Both the position numbers and the translations under genes were made by a program. A stretch of DNA of 64,000 nt from Nocardioides albus. Its GTDB lineage: Bacteria; Actinomycetota; Actinomycetes; Propionibacteriales; Nocardioidaceae. Positions 52,083 through 62,700 of this stretch are shown here, piece by piece. Location: the NCBI RefSeq assembly GCF_014648255.1, contig NZ_BMQT01000004.1, forward strand, positions 62,001-126,000. Reading direction: 5' to 3'. Below the pieces are notes generated by a model, which worked only from the letters and a program-made list of their open reading frames with translations, had not been told where the DNA came from and did not search any database. Positions within the stretch are counted from its first letter, which is position 1; each line of letters starts with the position of its first letter.

Positions 52083-55000
52083 ATGAGATCCAGAGTTCGT
52101 GTGCTGCGCGGGGTCGGTCTCACGACCGCCGCGCTCCTGGCCACGACGGCGCTGACCGGGTTCGGCCCGGCGGCCCAGGCGGCGGCGCCCGGCAACCTGG
52201 CGAGCGGCGCGCTCGGCGCGAAGGCCGACCCGGCGCCGGAGACGGCAGCGGAGAAGATCAAGCCGGGTCTGGAGAAGCGGCTCGCCAAGACCGGCACCGC
52301 GGACTTCTGGGTCCGTTTCGAGCGGGACGTCGACCTGGGTGTCGCCGGCCCCGGCCGCGACTGGGACGAGCGCGGCGCGGACGTGGTCGAGAAGCTGAAG
52401 AAGAGCGCCGCCGAGCACCAGAAGGAGGTCGTCGCCGCGCTGGAGAAGCGCAAGGTGACGTACCGGACCTTCTGGGCGACCGACGCGGTGTACGTCGAGA
52501 ACGGCTCGGACGAGCTCGTGGCGACGCTGGCGGCCGTGCCGGCTGTCGACGGATTGTGGCCGACCCAGACGTACAAGCCCGTCGAGCCGGTCGACGTCAA
52601 GGCCGACCGGGCGACGACCGCCGCGGCCGTCGAGTGGGGCGTGACCAACATCAGGGCCGATCAGGTCTGGGCCGACGGTGACACCGGCAAGGGCATCGTG
52701 ATCGCCAACATCGACAGCGGCGTGCAGTACGACCACCCGGCCCTCGTGAAGCAGTACCGCGGCAACAACGGCGACGGGACCTTCACGCACGACTACAACT
52801 GGCTGGACACCAACAGCAGCTGTGACGACGGCCCCTGCGACAAGGACGGCCACGGCACCCACACGATGGGCACGATGGTGGGCTCCGACGGTGGTACGAA
52901 CCAGATCGGGGTCGCGCCGGGCGCGACCTGGATCACCGCCAACGGCTGTGCCACCTGCTCCGACGTCGACCTGATCGAGGCGGGGCAGTGGATGCTCGCC
53001 CCGACGAAGACGGACGGGACCGGAGCGGACCCCGCGCGGCGGCCGCACATCATCAACAACTCGTGGGGGAGCCAGGCGCCCTCCAACGACCCGTTCATGG
53101 AGGACATCTCGACGGCGTGGGCCGCCTCCGGGATCTTCGCGATCTGGTCCAACGGCAACATCGGTCCGGAGTGCCAGACTGCCGGCTCCCCCGGCTCGCG
53201 GACGATCAACTACTCCGTGGGCGCGTACGACGTGAACAACGTGATCGGCTCGTTCTCCTCCCGTGGCTCCGGCCAGGACGGCGGGATCAAGCCGAACATC
53301 TCCGCGCCCGGCGTCAACGTGCGCTCCGCCGTCCCCGGTGGGACCTACGGTGTGAAGAGCGGCACCTCGATGGCCGCCCCGCACGTCGCTGGCGCCCTCG
53401 GCCTGCTCTGGTCGGCCCAACCCGACCTGATCGGCGACCTCGCCGCCACCGAGGAGATGCTCGACGGCACCGCGATCGACACCGAGGATCTGCAGTGCGG
53501 CGGCACCGCCGACGACAACAACGTCTACGGCGAAGGCAGGCTCGACGCGGTGGCGCTGCTCGAGGCCGGTGACCGTGGTCCGATCGGCACTCTGGCCGGC
53601 GACGTCACCGAGGACGCCGACGGGTCCCCGCTCGCCGACGCGACGGTGCACGTGACCGGTGGCACCGGTGACGACGCCGTCGACCGCGACCTCGCGGTGG
53701 ACGGACAGGGGCACTTCGCGGCCACCCTGCCGATCGGTGAGTACGACGTGACCGCCTCGTCCTTCGGGTTCGCGGAAGCGGCCGAGACCGTCACCGTGAC
53801 CGAGGGCGGGACCACCACCCAGGACTTCGCCCTGCGTGCGCTGCCCACCTCGACCGTCACCGGCACGGTCACGGACGGCTCCGGCCAGGGCTGGCCTCTC
53901 TACGCGGAGGTGCGCGTGGCCGGTGCACCGAAGCTGACGCAGCACACCGACCCGCGCGACGGGAGCTTCAGCCTCGATCTGCCCGAGGGCACGACGTACG
54001 ACCTCTCGGTCGATGTGGACTACCCCGGCTACGAGAAGCTCACCAAGAGCATCGAGGTGTCCGAGGACGCGACCGTGAACCTGGCCGTGCCCGTCCAGCA
54101 GCGGCCCTGCGTGGCTCCCGGCTATCACCAGGAGCAGCCCCGGATCGCCGTGGTCACCAACGACCCGGGTTTCGAGGTGCGGGACTTCTTCGGCTCGTAC
54201 GGAATCGAGTACACCACCTTCACCACCACCCAGCTCGGTCAGATCGACGGCTACGACCTGGTCGTGTGGATGTCGAACTACAACCTGCCGGACAGTGCCG
54301 CCTTCCGCGACCTGCTGGCTCGCACCGACGCCAGCGGCACCGGGATCGTCTTCGCCGACTTCGCCTTCGGGCTCGGCAACGGGATCGCCTCGCTGTCCGC
54401 GGCGACCGGCAACCCGGTCTCGCTGCAGCGCCGCAACACGGGCGGCTCCGGCACCTTCTACGAGGTGACCCAGGAGCACCCGATCCTCGAGGGTCTCGAG
54501 GTCGGCGACAGGATCGACCACCTCGGCGGCGCGCAGACGGCCTGGTTCACCGGCTACACCGGCGAGGGCGTCCTGGTGCTCGCCGGCGCCGGCGACAAGA
54601 CCAGGGGCGTCTCCGGCCCGGGCATCGCGGTCCAGCAGCGGACCGGCAACCGGCACGTCCTGCTCTCGATGCACGCCCGCGGAGCCGGGTCCTGGCTGGA
54701 CGCGTCCGAGAAGGTCTTCTGGAACGCGATGGGCTGGGCCGACACCTCGGAGCGGTCGTTCGGGTGCGTCCCCGACGAGGACGGCGCGATGCTGGTCGGG
54801 TCGGTCACCGACGCGAACACCGGTGACGGTGTCGTCGGAGCGCGCGTATCGATCGGGGATGCCACCACGGAGTCGGCGGCCACCCCCGAGGACGCCGACC
54901 TCGTGGACGGTTTTTACTGGCTCTACAGCCCCCGGAGCGGGGACCAGCACGTGACCGTGGCCGCGTCCAAGTACTCCACCTGGACCGACACGGTGGCCCT

Positions 55001-56657
55001 GGACGGTCTGACCGTCAAGGACGTCGAGCTCGCGGCCGGGCGGCTCTCGCTGAGCACCGACTCGGTCGAGATCACCCGAGGCCTCGGTGACTCCTCCGAT
55101 TCCCAAGAGATCACCGTGACCAACACCGGGACGGCGCCTGCCCAGGTCCGGATCGGCGAGCGTGAGCGCGGCTTCGTCCTCCAGACCGCCGACGGCAGCA
55201 CAGTCTCGCGAAACGCGATCGGCTCTGCCGAGGGCGCTCCGGTCCGTCGCTTGGACGTCCCCGTGCACGTCGGGGCGGTGACGAAGGCTGCTGAGGTCGA
55301 GCTCACGGCCCAGCCCCAGGCAGCGCCGTGGACCGGCATCGCCGACTACCCGACGCCCGTCATGGACAACGCGATGGTTCGTCTGGACGGCAAGATCTAC
55401 TCGATCGCCGGGTACGGCTCCGCCGGGGCGCTCGCCGCGGTCTGGGTCTACGACCCGGCCGACATGACATGGTCGGAGGCAGCTTCGCTGCCGGCGCCGC
55501 GCAGCGGCATGACCGCGGGTGTCATCGACGGCCACATCGTCGCCACTGGCGGCTGGGACGTGGCCAACAAGCCGCAGGGGGACACCTGGGTCTACGACCC
55601 GGGCACGGACGCCTGGTCGCCCGGTGCCCTCAACCCGGCTCCGCGGGCCGGGGCCTCGGGAGCGGTGGTCAACGGCCAGCTGTTCGCGATCGGCGGCTGC
55701 ACCACGGCGGACTGCGCCCCGATGACGGCAGATGTGGTCGCCTACGACCCGGTCGCCGACGAGTGGCAGCCGCGTGCGGACTATCCGCTGGCGCTCGCCT
55801 ACGCCGCTTGCGGCACGATCGACTGGACGATTCACTGCGCAGGCGGGATCGGGTCGAGCACGACCAACAAGACGTTCGCCTACGACCCGGGTGCTGACAC
55901 CTGGGCTCCGAAGGCCGACGTCCCGGTGGACGTGTGGGGCAGCGGCTACAGCGTCGCCAACGACCGGCTGGTGCTGGTCGGGGGCATCCAGCGGGGCCAG
56001 GTCACCAACCAGGCCTTCGCCTACGACCCGACGACCAACACCTGGTCGGGGATGCCCGGTGCCAACAACGTGCGCTACCGCGGTGGTGCCGCCTGCGGGT
56101 TCTACTCGGTCGGCGGGTCCGCCCAGGGGTACACCCCGGGTACGGCGGCCGAGATGCTGCCTGGCTACGACCAGTGCGATGCCGGCACCGCCGACGTCGG
56201 CTGGCTCTCCGTGGACCGGAGCTCGGTCACCGTCGATCCGGGCGAGAGCGTCGACATCACGGTGACCGTCGACCCCGCGGTCGACCAGCCCGGCACGTAC
56301 AGCGCCGGTCTGGCGATCCTGGAGAGCACGCCCTACCAGCAGTCGGAGGTGGAGGTCGACATGGTCGTCACCCCGCCGAAGTCGTGGGGCAAGCTCGCCG
56401 GGGTCGTCCAGGGCGTCGCGTGCGACGGCTCGGCCCGCCCGCTCGGCGGTGCGACCGTCCAGCTGACCTCGCGAGGCATGGACGGCACGTTCACCACCGG
56501 AGCGGATGGCACCTTCGCCCGCTGGATCGACAAGCAGCACAACCCGCTGACGGTTGCCGCTGCCTATCCGGGGTACTCCATCGAGTCGCAGCGGGTCCGG
56601 ATCGAGGCAGGGAAGACTGTCGAGGCCGCACTCGACCTCGACAAGGCAGGCTGCTGA
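52083..56657 (+). CDS. Secreted S8 (subtilisin-like) peptidase with Kelch-type C-terminus
   Basis: 1524 residues. A signal peptide (basic MRSRVRVLRG, hydrophobic core, AQA cleavage site near 35) precedes a pro-domain and an S8 catalytic domain with D211 in NIDSGVQYDH, H257 in GHGTHTMG and S429 in GTSMAAPHVAG. Then follow carboxypeptidase-regulatory-like domains (about 500-680), a ThuA-like segment (RIAVVTNDPGF, about 680-820), another regulatory-like domain, six or so Kelch-like blades (about 1090-1380, each with YDPxxDxW) and a C-terminal Ig-like and regulatory-like tail. There is no LPXTG or membrane anchor, so it is released. It is the first of a secreted-peptidase locus with a LuxR regulator. 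Confidence 0.93.
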   Translation: MRSRVRVLRGVGLTTAALLATTALTGFGPAAQAAAPGNLASGALGAKADPAPETAAEKIKPGLEKRLAKTGTADFWVRFERDVDLGVAGPGRDWDERGADVVEKLKKSAAEHQKEVVAALEKRKVTYRTFWATDAVYVENGSDELVATLAAVPAVDGLWPTQTYKPVEPVDVKADRATTAAAVEWGVTNIRADQVWADGDTGKGIVIANIDSGVQYDHPALVKQYRGNNGDGTFTHDYNWLDTNSSCDDGPCDKDGHGTHTMGTMVGSDGGTNQIGVAPGATWITANGCATCSDVDLIEAGQWMLAPTKTDGTGADPARRPHIINNSWGSQAPSNDPFMEDISTAWAASGIFAIWSNGNIGPECQTAGSPGSRTINYSVGAYDVNNVIGSFSSRGSGQDGGIKPNISAPGVNVRSAVPGGTYGVKSGTSMAAPHVAGALGLLWSAQPDLIGDLAATEEMLDGTAIDTEDLQCGGTADDNNVYGEGRLDAVALLEAGDRGPIGTLAGDVTEDADGSPLADATVHVTGGTGDDAVDRDLAVDGQGHFAATLPIGEYDVTASSFGFAEAAETVTVTEGGTTTQDFALRALPTSTVTGTVTDGSGQGWPLYAEVRVAGAPKLTQHTDPRDGSFSLDLPEGTTYDLSVDVDYPGYEKLTKSIEVSEDATVNLAVPVQQRPCVAPGYHQEQPRIAVVTNDPGFEVRDFFGSYGIEYTTFTTTQLGQIDGYDLVVWMSNYNLPDSAAFRDLLARTDASGTGIVFADFAFGLGNGIASLSAATGNPVSLQRRNTGGSGTFYEVTQEHPILEGLEVGDRIDHLGGAQTAWFTGYTGEGVLVLAGAGDKTRGVSGPGIAVQQRTGNRHVLLSMHARGAGSWLDASEKVFWNAMGWADTSERSFGCVPDEDGAMLVGSVTDANTGDGVVGARVSIGDATTESAATPEDADLVDGFYWLYSPRSGDQHVTVAASKYSTWTDTVALDGLTVKDVELAAGRLSLSTDSVEITRGLGDSSDSQEITVTNTGTAPAQVRIGERERGFVLQTADGSTVSRNAIGSAEGAPVRRLDVPVHVGAVTKAAEVELTAQPQAAPWTGIADYPTPVMDNAMVRLDGKIYSIAGYGSAGALAAVWVYDPADMTWSEAASLPAPRSGMTAGVIDGHIVATGGWDVANKPQGDTWVYDPGTDAWSPGALNPAPRAGASGAVVNGQLFAIGGCTTADCAPMTADVVAYDPVADEWQPRADYPLALAYAACGTIDWTIHCAGGIGSSTTNKTFAYDPGADTWAPKADVPVDVWGSGYSVANDRLVLVGGIQRGQVTNQAFAYDPTTNTWSGMPGANNVRYRGGAACGFYSVGGSAQGYTPGTAAEMLPGYDQCDAGTADVGWLSVDRSSVTVDPGESVDITVTVDPAVDQPGTYSAGLAILESTPYQQSEVEVDMVVTPPKSWGKLAGVVQGVACDGSARPLGGATVQLTSRGMDGTFTTGADGTFARWIDKQHNPLTVAAAYPGYSIESQRVRIEAGKTVEAALDLDKAGC

Positions 56658-56725
56658 GCCGAGATCAGCACGATCTGCCGGGGCGGTCGGACCATGTCCG
56701 GCCGCCTCGGCGATAGTTTGAGCTG

Positions 56726-59692
56726 ATGCGAGATCCGGAGCACGACCTGTCGCAGACAGGCGCAGTACGCGGCGACGAGCGTGCCTCCCCGCCCGCCGCG
56801 AACCCGCGCCGAGGCCAGCCGAACCGGCTTTCCTCGGCCACCCTGGTGGGGCGTGAACGCGAGCTGTCCGACCTGGTGGCGGGCCTCGCCACGACACCGG
56901 CAGTCGCGGTGATCGAGGGCGACTCCGGGATCGGCAAGACTCGGCTCATCGACGAGCTCCGCACGCACCCGGCGTACGCAGGGCGCCGGTTCGCCGTCGG
57001 ACGGTGCCGCAGCATCGGTGAGCCGTTCCCGCTCGGGCCGGTCGTCGAGAGCCTGCGACGGCATGGCGAGGCGCTGCAGATCGCAGCGCTGTCGCCGGTC
57101 GCTGGAGCCGTACGTCCACTGCTCCCGGAGCTGTCGTCGGTCCTTCCGCCGCTGCCCCCGGGGCTCGACGACCATGTTGCCGAACGGCACAGGGTGTTCC
57201 GCGGGTTGGTCGAGGTCATCGAGGCTCTGGGTGAGATGGTGCTGGTGCTCGAGGATCTGCACTGGGCCGACGAGCAGACCGTGGAGTTCATCGACTATCT
57301 GGTGAGCGACCCGCCACCCCGGCTCGGGCTGGTGCTGACCTACCGCGGTGCGGAGGTGGCGCCGCCGACCCGCACCGTTCTGGGACGGGTCCCGGCCGAG
57401 GTCGGCCAGGTCCAGATCGGCCTGTCATCACTGACCCCACCGCAGACCCGGCTGCTCGCCTCGGCGATCCTCGACACGGACACCCTTTCGGAGGAGTTCG
57501 CGACCTATCTGTGGGAACGGACCGCAGGGCTGCCGTTCGCGATCGAGGAGTTGCTCGCGTTGTTGCAGGCCCGTGGATCGCTGGCCCAGCACGGTAGCCA
57601 ATGGATACGCCGGGCACTCGACGAGCTCGACGTGCCGGACCGAATCCGCGACACCGTCCTGGAACGCGCCGGCAGGTTGTCCCCGGCGGCGCGCACGGTG
57701 GCGGAGGCCGCGGCCGTGCTCCAGACCGCGCAGCCACCGCACGTGCTGCAGGCGAGCGCGGACTGCGGCGGCGACGTACTCCTCGATGCTCTGGAGGAGG
57801 CGCTGCGGTCCGGTCTGCTCTTCGAGGACGGCGCGAATCTCGGCTTCCGGCACCCGTTGGCCGCCCAAGCGGTCTATGACGCGATCCCCGGGCCGCGCCG
57901 CCGGCAGATCCACTCCCGGGCCGCAGCGGCACTGCAGGAGCTGGGCGACCCGGCGATCGGTCAGATCGCGCACCACCTGCGGGAGACCGGACGGTCGGCG
58001 GCATGGGCTGAGGCCGCAGAACGCGCCGCTGACCAGGCGATGACGCTGCGCAACGACGGGCAGGCGGTCCGGTTGCTCGCCGACGTACTGCGTGAAGCGG
58101 ACCTCGACGCCGAGATACGCGCCAGACTTGCCGTGAAGCTCGGGCAGGCGGCGGTCGAGGCCATCCATGCCGCACCCGACGTGACGGGCCTGCTGGCGAG
58201 CGTCCTCGAGGAGCCGTTGCCGGCGCCGGCCCGTGGCGAGCTCCGGCTCTCGCTCTCGGTGCTGCTCTCCCAGGTCGGCGGTGACCCGGTGCTACGCCGG
58301 CAGCTCTACGCCGACGCGGTCGACGACCTCGGCCATCGCCCGGACCTGCAGGCGTGGGCGATGGTCGGCCTCGGTATCCCGACGGTCCCAGGTGTCGAGC
58401 CGGCCGAGCTTCTGCACTGGCTTCACCGCTCGCTCGAGATCGTGCCGCGCATCGAGGACCCGGTGTCTCGCGTCTTCATGTGGGGCAAGGCCGCGATGGT
58501 GCTCGTCGCCTTGGGTGACCCGGCGTGGCGCCACCTGGTCGATCGGATGGAGGAGCAGACCGGCGGGTCGCCGCAACGCCGAGGAGAGGTCAACGCCTAT
58601 GACTCGGTGGGGCTCGAGGCCTGTTACTCCGGTCATCATGTCGTCGCCGAGCGGCTGCTGAGCGCAGGCCTGCGTGGGGCCGCCGCGTGCGAGAGCCATC
58701 GTCTCGAGCTCCGGGTCCGCCGCTCGGTGGCACTGCTGGACTACAGCCGCGGACGTTGGGAGGGGCTCGACGAGCAGGTCCGTGTCCTGGTCGACGAGCT
58801 CGATGGATACGCCTCGGGCCGGCTGGTGGTCGAGGCCGTCGCCGGAGCCCTTGCCCTGGCCCGCGGCGACCTCGACACCGCGATGGCGGGACTGACCGCC
58901 GTCGTGCGGCGAGCCGAGGAGCTCAACGATCTCGATGTCCTGCCGGTCCCGGCCGCGGCACTCATCCGCCTGCAGGTCGCCCGGGGAGAGGTGACCGAGG
59001 CCGCCGGGGTCGGTGAGGACGTCCTCCGGGGTGCCGAGTCGATGGGCATCTGGGTGCCCGCCCTCCGCGCCGTCCCACCGTACGTGGAGGCGCTCTGTAC
59101 CGCGGGCCGGGTCGACGAGGCCCGAGCCATGATGGCTCGGGTCACTGCTGCGGTGGAGGGCTTGGAGGGCCTGCTCGCGCCGGCGGTCTTCGCTCATTCG
59201 GGTGGGCATCTCGCGGCCGCGGCCGCCGACTGGGCGGATGCCGCGCGGTTGTTCTCGGCCGCCGCTGACCACTATCGACGATTCGACTTCCCCTACGAGG
59301 CCGCGCAGGCGGCCGAGCAGGCGGCCTGCTGTCACCACGAGCTCGGCGACGCCGCGGCCAAGGACCTGATGAGCACAGCGCTGGCTGCGTACGAGAGCCT
59401 CGGGGCGGAGTGGGACATGTCTCGGGCCAGCCGGCTGGGCCGCCGGATCGGGGTGCCGGTCCCAGGTCGCCATCGAGGCGGACGGTACGGCTACGGTTCC
59501 CAGCTCTCCCCGCGCGAGCGGCAGGTGGCCGAGCTCGCTGCGGCGGGCCTGACCGACCAGCAGATCGCGCGCGAGCTCCACCTGTCCGTGAAGACCGTGG
59601 AGAAGCACGTCAGCGCGGCCAAGCGGAAGCTCGAGACGCCGACCCGGGTGGCGCTGGCGGTCCGGCTGTCCGAGGTCGAACCGCCCGCCTGA
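56726..59692 (+). CDS. Large LuxR-family (LAL/MalT-type) ATP-binding regulator
   Basis: 988 residues. An AAA ATPase module near the N-terminus has Walker A GDSGIGKT (65-72) and a Walker B-like LVLEDLHWADEQT. A long helical, TPR-like middle follows. The C-terminus is a LuxR helix-turn-helix (about 920-985, LSPRERQVAELAAAGLTDQQIARELHLSVKTVEKHVSAAKRKL). Such LAL proteins are activators whose DNA binding follows a ligand or ATP-dependent switch. It lies between the two peptidase genes on the same strand, so their control by this protein is a reasonable inference. Confidence 0.92.
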   Translation: MRDPEHDLSQTGAVRGDERASPPAANPRRGQPNRLSSATLVGRERELSDLVAGLATTPAVAVIEGDSGIGKTRLIDELRTHPAYAGRRFAVGRCRSIGEPFPLGPVVESLRRHGEALQIAALSPVAGAVRPLLPELSSVLPPLPPGLDDHVAERHRVFRGLVEVIEALGEMVLVLEDLHWADEQTVEFIDYLVSDPPPRLGLVLTYRGAEVAPPTRTVLGRVPAEVGQVQIGLSSLTPPQTRLLASAILDTDTLSEEFATYLWERTAGLPFAIEELLALLQARGSLAQHGSQWIRRALDELDVPDRIRDTVLERAGRLSPAARTVAEAAAVLQTAQPPHVLQASADCGGDVLLDALEEALRSGLLFEDGANLGFRHPLAAQAVYDAIPGPRRRQIHSRAAAALQELGDPAIGQIAHHLRETGRSAAWAEAAERAADQAMTLRNDGQAVRLLADVLREADLDAEIRARLAVKLGQAAVEAIHAAPDVTGLLASVLEEPLPAPARGELRLSLSVLLSQVGGDPVLRRQLYADAVDDLGHRPDLQAWAMVGLGIPTVPGVEPAELLHWLHRSLEIVPRIEDPVSRVFMWGKAAMVLVALGDPAWRHLVDRMEEQTGGSPQRRGEVNAYDSVGLEACYSGHHVVAERLLSAGLRGAAACESHRLELRVRRSVALLDYSRGRWEGLDEQVRVLVDELDGYASGRLVVEAVAGALALARGDLDTAMAGLTAVVRRAEELNDLDVLPVPAAALIRLQVARGEVTEAAGVGEDVLRGAESMGIWVPALRAVPPYVEALCTAGRVDEARAMMARVTAAVEGLEGLLAPAVFAHSGGHLAAAAADWADAARLFSAAADHYRRFDFPYEAAQAAEQAACCHHELGDAAAKDLMSTALAAYESLGAEWDMSRASRLGRRIGVPVPGRHRGGRYGYGSQLSPRERQVAELAAAGLTDQQIARELHLSVKTVEKHVSAAKRKLETPTRVALAVRLSEVEPPA

Positions 59693-59699
59693 GCGATCC

Positions 59700-59721
59700 T
59701 TGGGGGTTTATCCCCATGGTG
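59700..59721 (+). promoter_or_regulatory. Shared palindromic motif upstream of the M36 peptidase
   Basis: TTGGGGGTT, two variable bases (TA), then TCCCCATGGTG, matching the motif at 51912-51933 in 20 of 22 bases. It starts eight bases after the LuxR gene stop and lies 59 bases before the peptidase start. Confidence 0.65.
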
Positions 59722-59780
59722 CCCGGTCCGCGGCGCGTCGCATACTCGCGCAGGCACCTTTCGAGGCAGGAGCAGCACTG

Positions 59781-62700
59781 ATGGTACGTCTGAGGCAGCC
59801 GGTCCGGGTCGCGACCGTGATGAGTCTGATCGCGGCCGGCGCGATGTCCGCGGTCGGAGCCGAGGCGGCTCCCGTCCCCACCGTCGCCAGCGCCACCAGC
59901 GCGTCGGCGAAGGCTGGCCCGGTTGCCCGGGCGGAGGCGATCGAGATCGCGACCGCCCACATCAAGGGCCACCCGGGCGACTACCGGCTCACGAAGTCGG
60001 ATGTGGACGAGCTCACCGTCGCCAGCGCGTACGTCAGCGAGGACAGTGGCGTCACCCACGTCACGCTGAGCCAGCGGCAGCGTGGGCTCGAGGTGTTCGG
60101 TGCGTACGCGACCGTCAACGTCGCCGCCGACGGCGAGGTCCTGTTCGTCGGCGAGAGCCTCGTCGGTGGCCTGGCCGACACCTCTGGCCGCACCGATCTC
60201 GATGCCGTCGCAGCCGCGCGCTCGGCGTCGGAGCGTCTCGACATCGGCCGCCCGCGCGGTGTACGGGTGACCAGCCAGCCGAAGGGACAGTCCCGCAAGA
60301 CCGTGCTGTCCGGTGGTGGCGTCTCCGACGACCCGATCCCGGCCCGGGTGGGATGGCAGCCGACCGCCGACGGGCTACGGATGGCCTGGCAGCTGGTCCT
60401 GGACGACCCGGACAACGCCAGCCTGTGGAACACGACGGTCGACGCCCAGACCGGTGGCGTGCTCAAGGTCGAGGACTGGACCTCTCACGACACCGTCACC
60501 GACCTCAGCCATCGACTGGGCCGGTCGGCACCTGCCGGGTCACCGCGAGTGGCTACCGAGGCACGTCGTGCGATGGACGGGTCGCCGGACCCGGTCGAGG
60601 ACGGCGCGACGTACCGGGTGGTGACGGGCGAGAGCCCGCTCGAGGGGCCTCGGGCCCTGGTGTCCAACCCGGCCGACTCGACCGCGTCACCGCACGGCTG
60701 GCACGACACGGACGGCGAGCCCGGAGCCGAGCACACCACCACCGACGGCAACAACGTCGCCGCGTACCTCGACGAGAACGGTGACAACAACCGGGACCAG
60801 ACGTGGGTCGTCGACGGCGGCGAGGACCTGACCTTCGACGCCGAGGCCGACCTCGACGGTCACGCCCAGAACTATCGCGACGCCGCGGTGACCAACCTGT
60901 TCTACTGGAACAACATCGTCCACGACATCGCCTACGGCTATGGGTTCGACGAGGCGGCCGGCAACTTCTCGGCCAACAACTACGGCCGCGGAGGTGCTGG
61001 CGGAGACGCGGTCCTCGCCGAGGCCGCCGACGGCGCTGGCGTCAACAACGCGAACTTCGCCTCGCCGGCGGTCGACGGTAGCGAGCAGCCGCGGATGCAG
61101 ATGTATCTGTGGCCCGGCGACCAGTTCGGGGCCCAGAACCAGGTCGTGGTCGACGGCGTCGGGTCGTTCGACGCGAGCTGGTCCCGGTTCGCCCCGGCCC
61201 CGACGAGCGAGGGGGTCACGGCCGACACCCTCGTCCACGGCGGCACCGGCTGCGACGCCGGCCAGTACCCGCAGACGCTGCCGTCCCAGCCATGGACGGC
61301 TGTGGTCGACAGCGGCAGCAACCCCGAGAGCATGTGCACCTTCCAGCAGCGTGGTCAGGTCGCGCAGGAGCTCGGCGCCGCTGCGGTCATCGTCGCAGTG
61401 GCCTCCGAGGACCTGGTCGTGGTCGACGGGCCGCTGAGCGGACCGCGCGTCGAGATCCCGATGGTCAGCGTGACCCAGAGCGACGGCGCCACGATCAAGG
61501 CTTCTGCGGGAGACGTCGCCGTGACGGTCCGCCAGCACCCCGACCACCCGGGCATCCGTGACGGCGACCTCGACGCCGGCATCATCGTCCACGAGTACGC
61601 GCACGGGATCTCCACCCGGCTCACCGGCGGTCCCACCGTCAACTGCCTCGGCGGCGACGAGCAGGCAGGAGAGGGCTGGAGCGACTTCCTGGCGTTGGCG
61701 ATGCTGCTCGACCCCGCGGTCGACGACCCCGACGGCCCGCGCGGGGTGGGCGGCTACGTGACGTATGGCACCGACCGGCACAGCGCGGGGATCCGCCCCG
61801 CGCCGTACTCGCGTGACATGACCATCCAGCCGTTCACCTACGACAGCATCAAGACCAAGGGCTGGCTCGACGGCTCGACGCTGAAGGCGCCCCACGGCAT
61901 CGGCCACGGCTGGGCAGCGGTGCTGTGGGACATGACCTGGGACCTGATCGACAAGCACGGTTTCAACCCGGACGTCTACGACGAGTGGAGCACCGGTGGC
62001 AACAACCGGGCGATCCAGTACGTGATCGAGGGACTGAAGTTCCAGGGTTGCTACCCGGGACTCCTCGACTCGCGCGACGGCATCATCGCGGCCGCCGACG
62101 AGCTCAGCGACGGCGATGACACCTGTACGATCTGGAGCGCCTTCGCCCGTCGCGGGCTCGGCTTCAGCGCCACCCAGGGCAGCAGCTTCGACCGCGACGA
62201 CAACCAGGAGGCCTTCGACACGCACCCGGACTGTCGAGCCGGTTTCGAGGGCCTGGCAGCCGAGCCGGCGCTCAACCTGGCCACGGCCGGATCGGCGCAG
62301 TCGGTGGAGTTCAGCATCGGTGGGGACGAGGGACTCGACGTCCTGGCAGGCTCGCCGTACTCGCGCCAGGTGAACTGCCGCACGCTCGCCGTGGAGGATC
62401 CTCGCGCCGAGCAGATCACTCCACGGCCGCTGCCGGAAGAGACGGTGCCGGCTGGCAAGGGACTCTCCTTCGACGCGGCGACGGGCCGCTACACCTACGG
62501 CTGGAAGACGCTGAAGGAGTGGGGACGTACGTGTCGCGAGCTCGTCGTGACCCGCACTGACGGGGTGCAGCACCGGGCCTTCTTTGAGTTCGCCGCGCAG
62601 GGAGCGGCACACCCGGTGTCAGGGCACGTACGTGACGCCGACGGCGCAGCGGTCGCCAACGCCACGGTGCGGATCGACGCGACGAACGTCGCACCGGTCA

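Noticed and set aside
51966..56897. A 1640-codon open frame on the minus strand opposite the S8 peptidase.
   Set aside because: It is an antisense shadow of the same kind, crosses the peptidase start and stop and has no domain or ribosome site.
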